DNA from: Dactylis glomerata
Taxonomy: Eukaryota > Streptophyta > Magnoliopsida > Poales > Poaceae
Direction: 5' to 3'
Length of the DNA stretch: 64,000 nt
Assembly: GCA_007115705.1 (NCBI GenBank)
Contig: QXEO01000881.1
Location: forward strand, 744,001-808,000
Shown: piece after piece, positions 19,945 through 30,450 of the stretch
Numbering within the stretch: the first letter of the stretch is position 1
Layout: each line of letters begins with the position of its first letter
Program-made: the position numbers and the translations under genes
Notes under the pieces: model-generated
The model's database searches: none
What the model was told of the DNA's origin: nothing
What the model saw: the letters and a program-made list of their open reading frames with translations, nothing else

Positions 19945-20780
19945 ACAATTAATTTGAATTTGTATGAACAATTTGTATTGGGGATCCCTTTGTATTGAAT
20001 TCGAACTAGTGTGACGTTCCCAAGTTTGTATGTTGAATAATCACAATAATGTATGTGTTATTTGCTTGAATAAGTTCCTAGTCCATGAGCTACTAGCTAT
20101 AGTTCATCGCTTGAGTTTTCCTCACTTTTCCCCCTCTTAGTGACTAAACTCAAAAAATATAGTTTTGGGTTTATTTTAATTCGTAATAATTCAAAACATG
20201 GTGGAACCTTCCCATGGAGTCTTGTTATGTTACCTACAACCTAGAGAAATAATAATGGAAAAGGAAATATAGAGATATGAAGTTTCCCTTTCCCAAAACC
20301 ACTTCCTAGTCCATGAGGTACTAGCTATGAAGATGCAGGGCTTTCTACTCAACACACCTCCCAAATGCCCACAATGCTTACAAACTTTGTCCAAATGAGT
20401 CCAAATTCGTCACACTTGTGTATCTTTGAATTGCAAACAATATCACGTCGGCCAAAATGTACTATATTGTTCAAATAACACAATCTAACAATTTTTATGC
20501 CAAAAGCTTCAATTTCCCTTACTCCCTTTATTATTTGGGTGCCCCTGTTTTACTTAGTTTTACTCAGTTTTCCCCCTCCGGGTCCACTTGTTTTATTCAG
20601 TCCTACTCAGTTTTGCCCTTCCGATAAACATTTCCTCACTTTTCCCCCTCTTAGTTCTACTCAGTTTTCCTCCCTTTTACTCACTGGCTGATCTCTGATT
20701 GGTCGAGATGTATTTCACACGAATCTTGGTTGGTTGATAGCTCAACGCACGCTTGCACCGTTGGATCATTTATGATCGGA
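19945..20780. other. MULE non-coding middle with TIR-derived motifs
   Basis: AT-rich, no credible gene. It contains several copies of TIR-like motifs: tactcagttttcc near 20561, 20604 (variant) and 20658, and cctcacttttccccctcttag near 20119 and 20634. The phrase agtccatgagctactagct recurs near 20082 and 20309. Confidence 0.6.
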
Positions 20781-21150
20781 CGGCCTGTCAACCCTGGCGG
20801 TCGCGGCGGCGCGGATCTGCAGAGCACATACCTACCAACCCTGGCAGTCGCATATTCCAGTCGCATCTTCCTCTCTTACTCTGGCGGTCGCGGCGGCGCG
20901 GATCTGCAGCGTGCGTGCGTGCGGCGGCGCGGATCTAACCGTGCGTGCGGCGGCGCGGATCTAACCGTGCGTGCGGCGGCGCGGATCTAACCGTGCGGCG
21001 GCGTGGATCTAAGAGTGCCGGCGTGGATCTAAGAGTGCCGGCGCGGATCTAACCGTGCGTGCGGCGGCGCGGATCTAACCGTGCTCGCGGCGGCGCGGAT
21101 CTAACCGTGCGGCGGCGTGGATCTAAGAGTGCCGGTGAGGATCTAACTCT
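20781..21150 (+). repeat. GC-rich tandem repeat, about 26-bp unit
   Basis: Units like gcggcggcgcggatctaaccgtgcgt recur more than ten times, with shorter variants (gtggatctaagagtgccg). The core gcggcggatctgc appears again near 22730 and 22774. Confidence 0.88.
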
Positions 21151-21164
21151 TAGAAATAGTTGAA

Positions 21165-21749
21165 ATGTCTCTCTCTATCTCACTTTCGTTTATCTTCTCA
21201 GATCTGTTGATGATGAAGAACACCAAGACGGTGGCCGTGTCGACAGTGCTCAGCGATCGTCTTGAAGCCATCGCCTACAACATCGCTGCGACCTACAACA
21301 TCGCTGCGACGGCGCAGATCCAGCCTTCAATGTCGGAGCCTGCCGATGTCTCACTTCCGTTACCCTCGTCAGATTTGTTGCTGCTGGACACCAAGACGGC
21401 GGCCGTGTCCACAGTGCTCAGCGATCGTCTTGAAGCCATCGCCTACAACATCGCTGCGACCTACAACATCGCTGCGACGGCGCAGATCCAGCCTTCAATG
21501 TCGGAGCCTGCCGATGTCTCACTTCCGTTGCCCTCCTCAGATCTGTTGCTGATGGACACCAAGATGGCGGCCGTGTCGACTGTGGTCATCGATGACAAGA
21601 CGATTGAAGCCATCATCCACAACATCGCTGCGACGGCGCAGATCCAGCCCTCCTCCATGTCCGAGTTGATGGGGCTGGATCTACCTGAGGATGGCGCAGA
21701 TCCAGCCCCCTCAGCCGTGTTCGACGTCACAAATTGGGATAAATTATGA
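21165..21749 (+). CDS. Repeat-built 194-residue frame inside the MULE, function unknown
   Basis: The frame consists of three head-to-tail units of about 56-57 residues (nucleotide period 168-171 from 21199, 21370 and 21538). Each contains AVSTV, EAIAYNIAAT and a SDLLLLDTK-like start; the third is diverged and ends with a short acidic tail ending NWDKL. It is rich in Ala, Ser and Leu. The repeats keep the frame, which hints at coding origin, but no family is recognised. The ATG follows the GC-rich tandem field that may be its 5' region. It could be a captured host sequence or simply repeat expansion that happens to stay open. Confidence 0.4.
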   Translation: MSLSISLSFIFSDLLMMKNTKTVAVSTVLSDRLEAIAYNIAATYNIAATAQIQPSMSEPADVSLPLPSSDLLLLDTKTAAVSTVLSDRLEAIAYNIAATYNIAATAQIQPSMSEPADVSLPLPSSDLLLMDTKMAAVSTVVIDDKTIEAIIHNIAATAQIQPSSMSELMGLDLPEDGADPAPSAVFDVTNWDKL

Positions 21750-22100
21750 TAAATTTGTATTTTTCAATTTCAATTTGGGATAAAATTGTTCGAACTACTA
21801 CCTCTGTGTCAAAAAAAGCTTCTCCACTTTCTCGATGTGTCCCTGTACATCTGAATGTATGATTTGAATTCTATCCCAACTTGATTGGGAAGATTGATAT
21901 GTATTTGATTCGAGAGGCTGGTATATGCTTTCACTTTTGGGATCCCTTCACTTTTATAAGATGTTCATGCATGAAAATTATCGCGCGCATTACTTAGCAC
22001 AACTAGGAAATTGTACGACAAAATACAGTGGTTAGAGCCACACCAAAATACAGTGGTTAGAGCCATCTACTGAATAACAATTCTATACTATCTAAATCAT
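21750..22100. other. MULE AT-rich spacer between converging genes
   Basis: No gene seen. It contains a local duplication of acaccaaaatacagtggttagagcca-like sequence near 22020-22065. It lies between the ends of the plus-strand and minus-strand genes. Confidence 0.5.
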
Positions 22101-22636
22101 CTACCACAACCACATAACTGCTAGGACAAGGATGACACCTAATAAAACTGCCCAGATGAATCTACTTTTTGCCTCTCCCATCACTTAAAGTTCATGTTCT
22201 AGATTTTCTACCACTTCATCAAATACGGCAAGATCTGTCTCAAGTATCAACTTCTCCTTGCGAATAAGCTCTGAATTCTTCTTTTCTTCCTTCACAGTAC
22301 GCTTCAGCTCGAATATCATCAGGTTTTTACGGGCCAATTCATCACCTAAATTGGCCACCTTCTCCTACAAATCCATCCTCTGGCTACACCACTGGGTTGA
22401 TTCATCTTGGTATGCAATGTACCATGGATCATCGGCTTGCCTGGCGAACTGTAACAATAATGGAAAAAAGAACAACTGAAATCACTCCAACAGGCCATGG
22501 CGGCACTTCAAATTCAACGGTAGTACAGAGAGCAGAAGCTAGATACCTGCACTTCCGACGAGGTAGGAGAAGTAGAACGTGGCCACGACATGATCGAATC
22601 CCCACCCTCGCTGGTGTACCCGCTACGACCAGACAT
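22101..22636 (-). pseudogene. Second MULE gene, facing the transposase: coiled-coil protein with C-terminal membrane anchor
   Basis: Exon 1 is 22547-22636 (30 codons from ATG, Ser-rich, MSWPRSTSPTSS). A 98-bp GT-AG intron follows, then exon 2 runs from 22448 to 22101. Exon 2 opens with FARQADDPWYIAYQDES and continues as a charged, heptad-rich helix (LARKNLMIFELKRTVKEEKK...). It ends with a hydrophobic segment IWAVLLGVILVLAVMWLW and a TAG. Two in-frame stops interrupt it: TAG at 22365-22367 and TAA at 22185-22187. Both fit a single C-to-T change from a Gln codon. The gene is transcribed toward the transposase gene, like mudrB against mudrA in MuDR. The family was not recognised; a lost zinc-finger exon inside the present intron is possible. 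Confidence 0.6.
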
Positions 22637-23135
22637 TGAGGACTATTTCGCACCTGCAAACTCCAAATAAATTACGGGAACCGAATCGATTAGGGGGCGG
22701 GGGAGGCGGAAGCGGAGGTCGTCGTGGGCGGCGGATCTGCTTGCGGCGGAGCAAATCCCGGTCGTCGTGGGCGGCGGATCTGCTTGCAGCGGACTTTCCT
22801 GCGGTGGGTACAATGCGTGCGGACGAAACAAGTCCTGGAGCCGTGGTTGACGTGCAGCGCCGCAGTCCGTCCGACACCGCCGGGGAACAGAGCCGGCGGC
22901 GCGACGAGGCGCCGGCGATGGCTGCTCCGTCCGAGGGTGGGGAATGAGCTGCCAGCGGTTCTCCGATGACTAATGAGATGCACAACACTAGGTTCCAGCC
23001 ATGTTTAGCACAAGATTCACTTTAGATTAAGCTGCGAAAATAGTCACCTGCTGGGTCTAGCTTAAAAAAAATTAATTAGCGAACTTGTTGCTTCTCTCTA
23101 AATAAAAGCAGGGATATATGCCTTTTCACTAAGGG
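22637..23135. other. MULE GC-rich promoter-side region of the second gene
   Basis: Probable leader and promoter side of the minus-strand gene. It contains a direct repeat of gtcgtcgtgggcggcggatctgcttgc near 22716 and 22760. The overlapping Arg/Pro-rich frames on both strands (22623-22988) have no domain and look like GC-driven open frames. Confidence 0.45.
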
Positions 23136-23400
23136 CGACCCCAGTGGTCATTGGCTGAGGCGGCCCCACAGAGCGGCTCTATATGATTTTCTCTAAATAA
23201 ATAGACGACCCCAGCGGTCATTGGCTGCGGAGGCCCCACAGAGCGGCAATATATGATTTTCTCTAAATAAATTGACGACCCCACTGGTCATTGTCTGCGG
23301 CAGCCCCACAGAGCGGCAATATATGTCTTTTCCAGAAAATTACACGACCCCACTGGTCATTGGCTGCGGCAGCCCTATAGAGCGGCCCCATTTGCCATTG
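23136..23400. repeat. 70-bp tandem repeat, four copies, next to the right MULE TIR
   Basis: Copies start near 23136, 23206, 23276 and 23345. The unit contains cgaccccactggtcattggc, ggccccacagagcggc and atatgattttctctaaataa. Confidence 0.9.
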
Positions 23401-23464
23401 GCAGCACCGCGTATACAATCAGGAGATAAAACGGCCCACACGCCAGCAATAGATGGATGGCTGC

Positions 23465-23704
23465 TCCGACGTGTCTCCTGACCCTACCCGTCAGCACCAT
23501 TCAAAAGCATCGGTCAATTCACAACCACCGCGGCTCCCTAGCCGTCACCGCTAACAGTCAAGGCCTCTGACCAGACCGCAACCCTCCCGTCCGAGCGTCT
23601 GCGAGGGGTTTCAAACTAGAGCGAGGGGAAAACTGAGGAAAAGTTAAGCGGCTGGGGAAAACTGAGTACAACAAACGACCTGAGGGAAGGAAAATAGAAA
23701 TCCC
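23465..23704 (-). repeat. MULE right terminal inverted repeat
   Basis: Inverted counterpart of 16261-16501. It ends aaaatagaaatccc, followed by the tatggataa TSD at 23705-23713. Confidence 0.92.
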
Positions 23705-23713
23705 TATGGATAA
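23705..23713. repeat. MULE target-site duplication, right copy (tatggataa)
   Basis: Identical to 16252-16260. It supplies the ATG at 23706 that makes the following frame look as if it starts here. Confidence 0.95.
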
Positions 23714-25643
23714 ATGCCCGGTATGCACTGCATTGCGGTATAAGATCAGAAAAGATGACCCTGGTGATATTGAGGGCGAGCCACCCAGGAAGAGGGTTCC
23801 TGCCAAGGTGATGTGGTATGCTCCTATAATACCACGGTTGAAACGTCTCTTCAAAAATAAAGATCATGCGAAGTTGTTGCGATGGCACACGGAAGATCGT
23901 ATGAAAGACGACAAGTTGAGGCACCCCGCTGATGGTCGGCAGTGGAGAAAAATCGAGAGAGAGTTCCCAAGATTTGCAGGTGACGCAAGGAACTTATGGT
24001 TTGGTCTAAGTACAGATGGCATGAATCCTTTTGGGGAGCAGAGTTGCAGTCACAGCACTTGGCCCGTTACTCTATGTATCTACAACCTTCCTCCTTGGTT
24101 GTGCATGAAGCAGAAGTTCATTATGATGCCAGTGCTTATCCAAGGTCCAAAGCAACCCGGCAACGATATTGACGTGTACCTAAGGCCATTAGTTGATGAA
24201 CTTTTACAGCTGTGGGCCGAACCAGGTGTACGTGTGTGGGATGAGCATAAACAAGAGGAATTTGACCTTCGAGGGTTGCTTTTCATAACCATCAATGATT
24301 GGCCTGCTCTTAGTAACATTTCAGGACAGTCAAACAAGGGATACAATGCATGCACGCACTGTTTGGATCAGACAGAAAGTATATATCTGGACAAATATAG
24401 GAAGAATGTATACCCATACAATCATCATTTTCTTCTGCCCAAGCATCCCTTAAAGAAAAAAGGCAAGCATTTCAATGGCAAGGCAGAACCCCGGGGGAAG
24501 CCTGTCACCCGTACTGGTGCTGAAGTATTTGATATGGTCAAAGATTTAAAAGTAATCTTTGGAAAGGGTCCTGGCAGCCAACCTGTTCCTAATGGCCCTG
24601 ATAAGCGCGCACCCATGTGGAAGAAGAAATCTATATTTTGGGAGCTACCCTATTGGGAAGTCCATGAGGTCCGCTCCGCAATCGACGTGATGCACCTGAC
24701 AAAGAATCTCTACGTGAATATTCTAGGCTTCCTGGGCTTGTATGGGAAGTCAAAAGATACACCAGAAGCACGGGAGGACCAGGAACGTCATAAAGGACGA
24801 GATGGCATGTATCCATGGCAGTTTCAAGGGCATGCCAGTTATGCTCTTACCAAGGAAGAGAAGGAAATCTTCTTTGAAGTCCTTTTCAGTATCAAGGTCC
24901 CGACTGGCTTCTCGTCGAATATAAAGGGAATCATAAATATGAAAGACAAAAAATTCAAAAACCTAAAGTCTCATGACTGCCACGTGCTTATGACGCAATT
25001 GCTTCTGGTTGCATTGAGGGGAATTCTATCGGAAAATGTTCGCCCGACAATTGTGAAGGTATGTGCATTCCTCAATGCAATTTCTCAGAAGGTAATCGAT
25101 CGAGAAAGTCTATCAGGGTTACAGATTGATGTGGTCCAATGTCTGGTCAGCTTCGAGTTGTTGTTCCCGCCATCCTCCTTCAATATAATGACACACCTCC
25201 TAGTTCACCTAGTCGAAGAGATTAGAATTCTCGGTCCTGTGTTTCTACACAATATGTTCCCCTTCGAGAGGTTCATGGGAGTCTTAAAGAAATATGTTCG
25301 TAACCGTGCTAGGCCAGAAGGAAGCATCTCCAAGGGCTATGGAACAGAGGAGGTCATTGAGTTTTGTGTGGAGTTTCTTCCTGACCTTAAGCCGATTGGT
25401 GTTCCTGAATCTCGGTATGAGGGTAGGCTGACAGGAAAAGGCACACTAGGAAGGAAAGCAAAAGTATGTATGGACGGGCATTCATTCTCTCAAGCACACT
25501 ACACAGTTCTACACAATTCCACCGTGGTGGCTCCGTATATCGTGAGACACAAGAATATTCTACGCTCCGAAAACCCGGGGAAGGCTGACTCTTGGATTAA
25601 AGGGGAACACGAGAAGACTTTTGGCAGTTGGTTGCAGACACAT
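23706..25643 (+). pseudogene. CACTA TNP2 transposase, middle piece (Transposase_21 domain and DUF4218)
   Basis: 646 open codons of the TNP2 catalytic region. It starts with CPVCTALRYK, which continues the CPNDCILY motif left of the MULE. Then come MWYAPIIPRLKRLF, the DGMNPFG block, LCIYNLPPWLCMK, MPVLIQGPKQPGNDIDVYL, the DLRGLLFITINDWPALSN block and GYNACTHCLD. Next are IDVMHLTKNLYVNILGFL, then DUF4218 features (SHDCHVLMTQLL, HNMFPFERFMGVLK). The apparent start ATG lies in the MULE TSD and is not the true start. The frame is cut at 25643 by Gypsy A, where the next two bases create a TGA, and continues in phase at 49858. No internal stop is present in this piece. Confidence 0.93.
25639..25643. 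repeat. Gypsy A target-site duplication, left copy (cacat)
   Basis: cacat here and at 49853-49857 flank the whole retrotransposon stack exactly. Confidence 0.93.
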
Positions 25644-27249
25644 TGATTGCTATTTGTTGGGGAACCCCAAGAGTAAGGTTTTGATGAATATAGCAGCAAG
25701 TTTTCCCTCAGTTAAGAAACCAAGGTTTAATCGTTCAGGTGAAGAGCAGACAAACAACTGAAGGTGATGCTGCTAGCTTGCGACAGCTTCGGACAATTTA
25801 TAGGGCGCCTCGTCCAAGCTTTGCTTTGCTAGCTGCAACGCACACAACCAAATACTTTGTTCCCAACTTGCGATGAGGTTGTCAATCTCACCGGTTTGCT
25901 TGAAACAAAGGGTATGAGCGTATCGAGTGGAAAGTGATAATAGTATGCGAGTAAAGTAAACAGTCCGAGTAAAGTAAATAGGTGATAGCAATATGATGGA
26001 AATAGGACCGGGGTCCACAGTTCACTAGTGGTGTCTCTCTATAAGATAAATAACACATGCTGGGTAAACAAATTACAGTTGGGCAATTGATAGAATAAAC
26101 ATAACGTGATATATCAAGAAGATCACTATGCGATTTACTCTGGGCATTACAACAAAATACATAGACCGCCATCCAACTGCATCTATGACTAATAATCCAC
26201 TCCCGGGGATATCATCCGAACACCCCATGAGTATTAAGTTGCGAACAACAGATAATTGTATTAAGCAAAGTGTGTAATGTAAATAAAGCATATGCCCTCG
26301 AGCATATGAATGTTGTTTTCTCCCTAGTAGCAATAGCACATCTACAACCTTAGAGGTTTCTGTCACTCCCCCAGGTTAAATAGAGGCATGAACCCACTAT
26401 CGAGCATAAATACCCCCTCTTGGAGTCACTAGCAACTACTCGGCCAAGACAGCTACTAACAACGGAGAGCATGCAAGATCATAAACAACATAGAGATAAC
26501 ATAAGATATATTTTAGTATAGCAACTCAATCATAACACCAATATTCATCGGATCCCAACAAACCAAACATGTAGAATTACATAACGGTGATCTCAATCAT
26601 GTAGGGCAGCTCATGAGATCTAAACATGAAGCACATGGTGGAGGAGACAACCATCTAGCTACTGCTATGGACCTGTAGTCCAAGGTAGACTACTCACTCA
26701 TCACTCCGGAGGCAAGCATGGCGATGAAGAAGACCTCCGATGGCGATTCCCATCTCCTGCAGGGTGCTGGGAAGAGCTTCTGGACCCTCCCGATCTTCGG
26801 GTCGACGGCGGCGGCGGATCGCGATGTGTTCTGGAAAATTGATCGGGTCCTTAGGTTTTTTCCGTCGGGGGGTCTTTATAGGCGAAGGGGCATCGTCAGA
26901 AGTGGCCTGAGGTGCTCTCACACATAGGGGGCGCAGCCAGGGGCTGGGCCGTGCCGCCATGGTGTGTGGGGCCCTCGTGGCCCCCCTCCAACTCCTCTTC
27001 AGATCTCTGGAAGCTTCCGGGAAAAATAAGACTTCAGGAACTTGTTTCGTCCAATTCCGAGAATATTTCCTGTGTAGCACTTCTGAAGCACAAAACAGCA
27101 GAAAACAGGGAACTAGCACTGTGGCGACTTGTTAATAGGTTAGTTCCAGAAAATGCATAAATGTGCCACGAAGTGTAACGAAACCGTAGGCAAATGGTGT
27201 AAAAAAAGCATGGAGCATCAAAAATTATAGATACATTGGAGACGTATCA
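25644..27249 (-). repeat. Gypsy A 3' LTR
   Basis: 1606 bp. On the minus strand it starts TGATACGTCTCC and ends at TGATTGCTATTT's complement. It lacks a short segment, tggaacctgcaca-like, that the 5' LTR has near 41836. Frames such as 26694-27119 are LTR open frames shared by all related LTRs. Confidence 0.92.
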
Positions 27250-28965
27250 AGCATCCCCAAGCTTAACTCCTGCTCGTCCTCAAGTAGGTAAGTGATAACA
27301 AAAGAATAATTTTTGAGGTGACATGCACCTACACAATCTTGATCATATATGTAAGCATTTGTGAGCTGGGATCATAAGAACTTAAAACATGGGCACGAAA
27401 GATATAATCTCGACAATAAAGGCTTAGCAACCATGTTATAATATGCAAATGAACACAAACAAAAGATCATTAAAATGAAACAATGAAAGTCAAACGTGTG
27501 TTCAAATCATAAGGAAAAACATACAGATGGTTTTCAGCTTGTCCTTCATGGAGAGCAAAACATAAATGCATAGGACACCTTCAAGTTTAAGAGGGCGACT
27601 AGATACAAATAATTTAAGAACAAGTGAAACCAACAATATGAATCAATCAATGAAAACTTTGGGACAATGCACATTATACTAAGAATGACGACTATGCTCT
27701 CTTAATGGTGCATAAAGATAGAAGGTGGTGACTCAACATGAAAGTAAAAGAAAAGGCCCTTCGCGGAGGGAAGCAGTGATTGCAAGTTTTATAACCTTCA
27801 AAAATTATGTTACTTACCGGCTATGAGCTCTCATTGCCCCCATCATAAGCATCTTGAATGGTTAAAGTTAATGCGAGAACAATTATGATGCATATGCTTG
27901 ACAAATCATAAGTCGAAAACCTCGTGTCCCGTGAATACGAGTACCCAAACCTCATGCTACTCAACTTAGAGTCCCAAGCAAGGCTCTTGTCATTGTAGGT
28001 ATATGCGTATCATCGAGAACCGCCAACGGGGTACCTCCATGCCCGATGACATGGAACAAGCCCACATCAAAATGACAGGACAAGCAGACAATGAACACCT
28101 CAACATCTCTTTTATTTGCCATTTGTTTAGCTTTTTATTGTGAGATGCGTCGTCGAATGTCCACCATGGGTATGCTGCAAATTTCCACCATGAATTATGC
28201 ATGGCTTAGATTGGCGGCCCAGGCGTTTCCCTAACACATATACAAAATCCATGATCCCCGCAAGATTCCCAATTCATTTCACACCGCGGGCATCCATAAA
28301 CAAAAGATCATGATATCAACTCAAATAAGAAGTGCAATGTTGAAAGCTTGCCCCATGACAGCATGGATGGGCTAGTATCCAACTTACAACTTGCAAGCAT
28401 AACAACTCAACATAAAAGACCACAATGTCAAATTTTTAAGAACAGGAAAAAGTAAAGTGTGCCTTCCGGTTCGTGAGAGCTTTACTGACCAATTTTCGCA
28501 TAACACTGGTAAGAGTTTAATTTGAAGAGAAAATAAAACCAAGTCAAATTTACTTGGAATAGCAAATTGCTAATAGGTATGTATGGTGGACACTTTGGCA
28601 AACTTGGTTTTTAGGAGTTGGATGCACGAGTAGAGCTCATACTCAGTACAAGGCGAGGGCTAGCAAAAGACTAGGAGCGACCAACTAAGAGAGCAATAAT
28701 GGCCATAATCATGCAAAGCGACATTAAAAGAAGCATAAGATGGCATCAAAAGTCAAAAACTAAATGATCATAGAGGCTATTGGCGACTTTGTATGAGTCT
28801 AACATGTGTGAGCATGCGCCAAGTCAACCCAAATAAAGCATCAAGGAGAAAACCAAAATAATGCTTCCATACAATAAAAACAACGCATGATTTTTTTCAA
28901 AGGCTCATTAAGCAATCTCAGTTATTTGAGACAAGTCATGCTACAGAAAAAATCACTAAGCATAC
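27250..28965 (-). other. Gypsy A interior, 3' non-coding part (left of Gypsy C)
   Basis: Begins with the polypurine-tract complement agcatccccaagcttaa, then about 1.7 kb without genes. Bases 27300-28965 recur almost unchanged at 36336-38001. The last five bases, catac (28961-28965), are the Gypsy C TSD. Confidence 0.85.
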
Positions 28966-30362
28966 TGATACGTCCAAAACGTATCTACTTTCCCGAACAC
29001 TTTTGCTATTGTTTCTCCTCTAATTTGTGTGTTTTGAATACAACTAACACGGACTGACGCTGTTTTCAGCAGAATTACTCTGGTGTCTCGTTTTTGTGCA
29101 GAAATTCAACTTCCAGTAAAAATTCGGGAAAAATCACCAAAAATCATATTTCACCAGAAGACCCACGGAGCCAGAAGACCGGAGGGAGAAGTGGCTCGAG
29201 GAGCCGTCACAGGGTGGTGGCGCGGCCCAGCCCTGGCCGCGCCACCCCTATGTGAGGAGGGCCCAAGCCCCCTCTCGACCTCCCGTCTCGCGTACATATA
29301 CCCCCTGACGACTCAATATCGGGGGGACGGCGTTTTTCCCAGATAGACTTCCGCTGCGCCGCCGCCATCAGAAACCGCGATTCGAAACTAGAAACTCTGT
29401 TCTGGCACCCTGCCGGGACGGGGATTCGGAGGAGATCTTCATCACCATCACCACCGACGCTCCTCCATCGACCATCCATGACTCCCCCATCCATGTGTGA
29501 GTAATTCCCCCGCTGTAGGTGAGGGGATGGTAGGGATTGGATGAGATTGTTCATGTAATTTGATATGAGTTTGATAGGGCATAGTGCCTAGTATCTTTAT
29601 TTAGTGCCTATGACATTGTTGCAACTTGTTGTGCTTAATGCTTGTCACTTTGGGCCCGAGTGCCATGATTTCAGATCTGAACATGTTATTATTTCTATGA
29701 TGATACTTGTTGTTTATGGTCTTACCTACAAGTTGTATACACATATTGTTGTCCGGAACCCGAGGCCCCAAAGTGACAGAAATTGGGATAACCGGAGGGG
29801 ATGGCTATGATGTGAGGATCACATGTGTTCACCGAGTGCTAATGCTTTTCTCCGGTACTTTATTAAAAGGAGTACCTTAATTACCAGTAGTTTCCCTTGA
29901 GGCCCTGCTGCAACAGGCTGGTAGGACAAAAGATGTCGTGCAAGTTTCTCCTTGTGAGCACGTACGACTATATACGGAACACATGCCTATGATTGTTTGT
30001 ACTAGGATGCTTTATCATTATTTATCTGCAATGCCCGTATCTCATTGATTTCATGAATTATCTTATCCATGCAACGCCCGTTATCCATCCCTATGCCTAC
30101 AGTATTTGTTCCTACTGTTTACAACCGTTATTATTACTGCTGCTATTTTACTACTGCTATTACTGTTTCACTACTGTCACCACTATAAAACTGTTGCTAC
30201 TGATAAACCGCTGCGAGTAAGACTGTTTCCAGGTGCAGCTGAATTGACAACTCAACTGTTAAGGCTTGCATATATTCTTTGGCTCCCCTTGTGTCGAATC
30301 AATAAATTTGGGTAATACTTCCCTCGAAGACTGTTGCGATCCCCTATACTTGTGGGTCATCA
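28966..30362 (+). repeat. Gypsy C 5' LTR
   Basis: Starts TGATACGTCCAAAACG and ends GTGGGTCATCA. A TATA-like acatatacccc lies near 29293. Short frames inside (29083-29346, 29207-29554) recur in the second LTR. Confidence 0.92.
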
Positions 30363-30373
30363 AGACTATTTTC

Positions 30374-30391
30374 TGGCGCCGTTGCTGGGGA
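30374..30391 (+). promoter_or_regulatory. Primer-binding site, tRNA-Asp-like (Gypsy C)
   Basis: TGGCGCCGTTGCTGGGGA differs by one base from the tRNA-Asp complement. Confidence 0.88.
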
Positions 30392-30450
30392 ACATAGCTT
30401 TATTTGTAAGTTCACTTGGTATTCATATTGTTCGCTGCAATCCTTTCATC

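Larger units (their letters stand above)
16261..23704 (+). mobile_element. Mutator-like element (MULE) inserted in the CACTA TNP2 gene
   Basis: 7444 bp with terminal inverted repeats of about 240 bp, both starting gggatttctatttt, and a perfect 9-bp TSD. It carries a plus-strand mudrA-type transposase pseudogene, a facing minus-strand second gene, a 194-codon repeat-built frame, and tandem-repeat fields. Removing the MULE and one TSD copy restores the TNP2 reading frame, which proves the insertion came after the CACTA element. Confidence 0.95.

Noticed and set aside
22623..22988. Arg/Pro-rich frames on both strands
   Set aside because: GC-rich promoter-side sequence with direct repeats; overlapping open frames on both strands argue against coding.
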